A stretch of 64,000 bases of DNA from Sphingomonas sp. C3-2 (lineage in GTDB: Bacteria > Pseudomonadota > Alphaproteobacteria > Sphingomonadales > Sphingomonadaceae): NCBI RefSeq assembly GCF_033025475.1, contig NZ_CP130322.1, positions 3,167,001 through 3,231,000 on the forward strand, in the 5' to 3' direction. Below, one piece after another: positions 57,520 through 64,000 of this stretch; position 1 is the first letter of the stretch, and every line of letters starts with the position of its first letter. The notes beneath the pieces were generated by a model, which saw only the letters and a program-made list of their open reading frames with translations, was not told where the DNA came from and did no database searches. A program made the position numbers and the translations under genes.

Positions 57520-57977
57520 ATGGCATTGAAATATGGCCTGATCCTGTTTTCCACCCCTTTGCTGCTGGCGGCGGACGCGCCGGCTTTGCCCGATTGGCTC
57601 TCCGGATGCTGGGAAGCCCGATCGGATGATCGCTGGACGGAAGAGTGCTGGATGTCGCCGCGCGGCGGCATCATGCTGGGCGCAAGCCGTTCCGGCGTCG
57701 GCGATACGGCCGATCAGTGGGAAGCGATGCAGATCCATGTCGAGACGGATGCGGGTGCGGGCAACGCCCAACCATTGCCTTCTGGGCATCGCCGCGCGGG
57801 CTGAACCGTACGCGCTTTGCCCGAAGCGAGGGTGCAGGAACGGACATCACCTTCCGTAATGTCGACAATGATTACCCCCAGCGTATCCGCTACTGGCGCG
57901 AGGGCGATGTGCTCCATGCGGAGATTTCACTGGCCGATGGCAGCAAGCCGATGCGCTGGAAATATCACCGCAAATGA
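57520..57977 (+). pseudogene. DUF6265-like exported protein, frameshifted
   Basis: The first frame (57520 onward) encodes a signal-peptide-like start and PDWLSGCWEARSDDRWTEEC, then MSPRGGIMLGASRSG, ending out of frame at about 57804. From ~57770 the next frame continues the same protein, TIAFWASPRGLNRTRFARS, VDNDYPQRIRYWREGDVLHA and SLADGSKPMRW. Together they make one ~150-residue DUF6265-type protein, so one base has probably been lost between about 57755 and 57785. The intact product is expected to be a small exported protein of unknown role. No slippery sequence is evident. Confidence 0.65.
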
Positions 57978-57979
57978 AA

Positions 57980-58005
57980 AGGGCGGCGCTTTCGCACCGC
58001 CCTTC
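57980..58005. terminator. Terminator at the end of the atp operon (bidirectional)
   Basis: A perfect 8-bp stem AAGGGCGG / CCGCCCTT with a 10-nt loop is followed on the minus strand by TTTCATTTGC, after atpC. It may also end the frameshifted gene on the plus strand. Confidence 0.8.
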
Positions 58006-58026
58006 GCAATTTGCTTGTCCGGCAGA

Positions 58027-58290
58027 TCAGGCTGCTTCGGCCTTTTCGGCCAGAACGGTAAGGCCCTTTTCATTGACCTCCGCAAAGCCGCCTTCGATGC
58101 GGATCGTTTCGGGAGCGCCGTTCTCGGTCTTGTAGATCGAGAGGGCGCCGTCCTTGATCGTCGACATGAAGGGCGCGTGGCCCGCGAGCACGCCGAATTC
58201 ACCTTCCGTGCCGGGGACGACCACCATGTGGACGTCCTCGGAGCGGATCAGCCTTTCGGGCGTGACCAGTTCAAAGTGCAGCGCGGCCAT
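58027..58290 (-). CDS. atpC: F1F0 ATP synthase epsilon subunit, short form
   Basis: The 87-residue protein contains just the N-terminal beta-sandwich: [40 protein letters not shown] and [18 protein letters not shown]. The usual C-terminal helical hairpin, ~45 residues in E. coli, is absent. That hairpin inhibits ATP hydrolysis, so epsilon inhibition is probably missing here; Alphaproteobacteria use the zeta subunit instead. It is the last gene of atpHAGDC, 2 nt after atpD. Confidence 0.95.
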   Translation of the reverse strand: MAALHFELVTPERLIRSEDVHMVVVPGTEGEFGVLAGHAPFMSTIKDGALSIYKTENGAPETIRIEGGFAEVNEKGLTVLAEKAEAA

Positions 58291-58292
58291 GA

Positions 58293-59777
<1,485 letters not shown>

Positions 59778-60656
59778 TTAAAGCGCTTCGGCGCCGGAAA
59801 TGATTTCGACCAGTTCGGTGGTGATCGCGGCCTGACGCGTCCGGTTATACTGGATGCTAAGGCGGTTGATCATGTCGCCGGCGTTGCGCGTGGCGTTGTC
59901 CATCGCGTTCATGCGGCTGCCCTGTTCCGAAGCGGCGTTTTCGAGCAGTGCGCGGAACACCTGAACCGCGACGTTGCGGGGCAGCAGATCCGCCAGGATC
60001 GCTTCCTCATCGGGTTCATATTCCACGACGGCTTCGGCGGCATCGGCTTCCACGCCTTCGGGCATGGGAACGGGGATGATCTGCTGGCCGACCGGGACCT
60101 GCACCAGCGCCGAGACGAACTTGGCGTAGAACAGGTGTGCCACGTCGAATTCGCCCGCTTCATAGCGTGCGATCACGTCGTCGGCGAGCGCCTGCGCGTT
60201 GGCAAAGGCAACATTCTTGATGTAGCCCATTTCATGGTCGTGCACGATCTGCTTCGCGTGGAAGCGCTTGATCACGGCACGGCCCTTCTTGCCGGCGATG
60301 TAGAACTTAACGGTCTTGCCCGCAGCGGCCAATTCCTCGGCCTTCTTGCGTGCAGCACGAACGATGTTGGTGTTGAACGCACCCGCAAGGCCGCGTTCCG
60401 AGGTGGCGACGATGATCAGGTGCACCTGATCGCTGCCGGTGCCGGCCAGAAGCTTCGGAGACGATGCGCTGATCGTCACCTTGGCCGCAAGGCCCGCCAT
60501 CACCTTTTCCAGGCGCTCGGCATAGGGGCGTCCGGCAAGCGCCGCTTCCTGCGCGCGGCGCAGCTTTGCGGCGGCGACCATCTTCATCGCCTTGGTGATC
60601 TTCTGCGTCGACTTGACCGAGCCGATGCGAAGTTTGAGGGCCTTTAGGCTAGCCAT
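59778..60656 (-). CDS. atpG: F1 ATP synthase gamma subunit
   Basis: The 292-residue rotor subunit starts ASLKALKLRIGSVKSTQKIT, the N-terminal coiled-coil helix, and ends NRTRQAAITTELVEIISGAE, the C-terminal one; both enter the alpha3beta3 ring. The central domain has SERGLAGAFNTNIV. It lies 98 nt after atpA, a gap filled by two REP-like hairpins. atpD begins 24 nt after its stop. Confidence 0.97.
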   Translation of the reverse strand: MASLKALKLRIGSVKSTQKITKAMKMVAAAKLRRAQEAALAGRPYAERLEKVMAGLAAKVTISASSPKLLAGTGSDQVHLIIVATSERGLAGAFNTNIVRAARKKAEELAAAGKTVKFYIAGKKGRAVIKRFHAKQIVHDHEMGYIKNVAFANAQALADDVIARYEAGEFDVAHLFYAKFVSALVQVPVGQQIIPVPMPEGVEADAAEAVVEYEPDEEAILADLLPRNVAVQVFRALLENAASEQGSRMNAMDNATRNAGDMINRLSIQYNRTRQAAITTELVEIISGAEAL

Positions 60657-60670
60657 TGTATCCCTTCACT

Positions 60671-60747
60671 CGTCATTTCGGCGCTTGGCCGAAATCTCTC
60701 TATTCTTGTTGAACAAGGGAGATCCCGGCCCGAAGGCCGGGATGACG
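60671..60747. repeat. Pair of inverted REP-like palindromic units between atpA and atpG
   Basis: Unit 1 (60671 onward) holds ATTTCGGC-GCTTG-GCCGAAAT; unit 2 (to 60747) holds ATCCCGGCC-CGAA-GGCCGGGAT. Both are bounded by CGTCAT / ATGACG on the outside and TCTC / GAGA on the inside, in opposite orientation. The two stems differ by paired substitutions, so both remain perfect. Together they form a REP doublet that will also be transcribed in the operon. Confidence 0.65.
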
Positions 60748-60754
60748 ATTTCCC

Positions 60755-62841
<2,087 letters not shown>

Positions 62842-62888
62842 GCGCCTTGTGTCCCCTAAGAACAAACGGAATAGCCCCACGCGAAACG

Positions 62889-62909
62889 GGGGGCGAATTT
62901 CGCGCCCCC
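62889..62909 (-). promoter_or_regulatory. Stem-loop in the atp operon leader
   Basis: GGGGGCG and CGCCCCC form a 7-bp perfect stem around AATTTCG, about 50 nt before the atpH start in the 5' untranslated region. Possible roles are mRNA stability or attenuation; no T tract is present. Confidence 0.4.
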
Positions 62910-62924
62910 TTATGGGTCGCGCGG

Positions 62925-62953
62925 CTGCTAGCATCGCTTGCCGGGGGATGCAA
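62925..62953 (-). promoter_or_regulatory. Candidate promoter of the atp operon
   Basis: On the minus strand TTGCAT (62953-62948) and TAGCAG (62930-62925) are 17 nt apart, which would give a leader of about 75 nt including the stem-loop at 62889-62909. Confidence 0.4.
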
Positions 62954-63076
62954 GATGCTCTGCCCGCTCTCGGGGCAATTCACGACCATGTGAGAAGACA
63001 AAATGATGCGCTGCGCACCGCTTTGAACGCAATTGGCGGGATGTATGGCACTGGTTACTGCCGTACAAAGCCTTGC

Positions 63077-64000
63077 ATGAGCATGAACCGCAAAAAATAC
63101 TTGGGCGCCCCCGTCCAAGATTTCGCTGCCGGAACGGGTGTCGATGCGGACACGGCATGGGCGGCGTTCGAACGGCGCGATCGCAGTTTCGACGGCTGCT
63201 TTGTCGGCGCGGTGCGGACGACGGGCATCTATTGCAAGCCCAGCTGTCCGGCGCGCCATCCCAAACGCGAACATGTCAGCTTCTATCCTGATGCCGCGGC
63301 CGCGCGCGCGGCGGGGTTCCGCGCCTGCTTGCGCTGCCGCCCCGACGAAGTCGGGCGCGAACGCATCGCCGTCGCGCGTGCGATCGAATTGCTCGGACAA
63401 GCTGATGCGGCGGTGTCGCTCGATCTGCTCGCCGAGAAGGTCGGCTATGCGCCGCATCATTTCCACCGGCTGTTCAAACGCGCGACCGGGATCACCCCTG
63501 CTGCCTATCAGCGCGCGCTGCGCGCGGGCCGGGCCACCGATGCGCTGGTAAAGGAGGACCGTGTGACCGATGCCATCTATGAAGCGGGCTATTCGGGGCC
63601 CAGCCGTTTCTATGCCGAGACGAGCGCGCGCCTCGGCATGACGCCCAGCGCCTGGAAGCGCGGCGGGGCGGGGGTGGTCATCCGATGGGTGCAGGCCGAT
63701 ACCAGCCTTGGCCCGCTGCTTGTCGCCGCAACCGACAAGGGGCTTTGCCGGGTCTCGTTCGACGAAGGGGAGGATGCACTATATGCCCGCTTTCCTGCCG
63801 CCAGCATCGAACCCGGCGGTGCCGCGCTCGCCGCGCTCGCGCAAAAGGTGGTGAGCGAGGTCGAACAGCCCGGCCGCCACCGTGATCTCCCGCTCGACGT
63901 TCAGGGCACCGCCTTTCAGGAGGCGGTGTGGCAGGCGCTCCGCGCGATCCCCGTCGGCGAAACGCGCACCTATACCGAACTGGCCACGATCGTCGGCAAC
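63077..64000 (+). CDS. ada: Bifunctional Ada regulator / O6-methylguanine-DNA methyltransferase (partial)
   Basis: The gene runs off the window; 308 codons are visible. The N-terminal Ada domain has FDGCFVGAVRTTGIYCKPSC and ACLRCRPDE, giving zinc cysteines C53, C57, C84 and C87; the first accepts methyl from phosphotriesters. An AraC-type helix-turn-helix region follows (VSLDLLAEKVGYAPHHFHRL, TDAIYEAGYSGPSRFY). The last part is the start of the O6-methylguanine methyltransferase domain (GTAFQEAVWQALRAIP). The catalytic PCHRV lies beyond the edge. Methylated Ada activates its own gene. Confidence 0.93.
   Translation, partial: MSMNRKKYLGAPVQDFAAGTGVDADTAWAAFERRDRSFDGCFVGAVRTTGIYCKPSCPARHPKREHVSFYPDAAAARAAGFRACLRCRPDEVGRERIAVARAIELLGQADAAVSLDLLAEKVGYAPHHFHRLFKRATGITPAAYQRALRAGRATDALVKEDRVTDAIYEAGYSGPSRFYAETSARLGMTPSAWKRGGAGVVIRWVQADTSLGPLLVAATDKGLCRVSFDEGEDALYARFPAASIEPGGAALAALAQKVVSEVEQPGRHRDLPLDVQGTAFQEAVWQALRAIPVGETRTYTELATIVGN

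Noticed and set aside
57755-57790. Programmed ribosomal frameshifting in the DUF6265 gene
   Set aside because: No slippery heptamer or downstream structure is visible; a one-base loss or sequencing error is simpler.

Overview
The window is a GC-rich stretch of alphaproteobacterial chromosome, most likely from a sphingomonad (order Sphingomonadales). The evidence is the combination of gene families: a TrcR/DUF1013 cell-cycle regulator, CpdR, PhaR, SapC, a TorF-type porin, a large TonB-dependent receptor, a fused CysNC, an 87-residue AtpC and an atpHAGDC operon. I see no prophage, insertion sequence, CRISPR array or rRNA operon. Coding density is high and no gene-free stretch exceeds 300 bases. 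The longest gaps are about 62842-63076 (atp promoter region), 23657-23871 (a small-RNA candidate), 25366-25621 (a terminator, then nothing I recognise) and 6335-6543 (a palindrome).

Layout. 1-6.4 kb: quinone oxidoreductase, TetR regulator and a TonB receptor / metallophosphoesterase / tyrosine-phosphatase-like lipoprotein operon. 6.5-12 kb: TrcR, an MBL-fold hydrolase, an acyl-CoA ligase and a semialdehyde dehydrogenase. 12-18.8 kb: xseB-ispA-coaD-cyclophilin-queA-EF-hand protein, a divergent GNAT/MarR pair, then tgt and a decayed GNAT gene. 18.8-25.2 kb: RhlE-type helicase, FAD oxidoreductase, SapC, cytochrome b561, sRNA candidate, N-formylglutamate amidohydrolase and cpdR. 25.3-30 kb: tRNA-Val, a mannose-1-phosphate guanylyltransferase and a cyanide-insensitive-type bd oxidase with an unusually small third gene. 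30-34.2 kb: sulfate activation (cysD-cysNC-SDR-cysQ). 34.3-37.3 kb: tyrosine catabolism (hppD-hmgA) with a divergent MarR gene. 37.4-43.5 kb: TPR-like protein, mreB, diguanylate cyclase, hemerythrin, phospholipase D and tRNA-Thr. 43.5-51.2 kb: a DUF429-like protein, a serine hydrolase and rarA in an overlapping cluster, then porin, MFS transporter, CsaA and alanine racemase. 51.2-54.1 kb: polyhydroxyalkanoate genes phaC-phaA with divergent phaR. 54.1-57.4 kb: exported methyltransferase-like protein, small membrane protein, thioesterase and CpaF ATPase. 58-62.9 kb: F1 ATP synthase operon. The right edge cuts an ada gene.

The genes are mainly housekeeping and central metabolism. The observations most worth a second look are these. 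(i) The Tgt enzyme has lost the three cysteines of the structural zinc site while keeping its catalytic aspartates. (ii) The TonB receptor / phosphatase locus could be a phosphoester-scavenging system. (iii) A compact RNA resembling the MmgR/suhB family, with two anti-Shine-Dalgarno-like C-rich segments, lies at 23.8 kb. (iv) A methyltransferase-fold protein carries an export signal. (v) A two-unit palindromic REP element with compensatory base changes sits between atpA and atpG. (vi) phaC and phaR may have start codons on opposite strands of the same CATG. Starts were chosen from ribosome-binding sites and family N-termini, and several differ from the longest possible reading frame.
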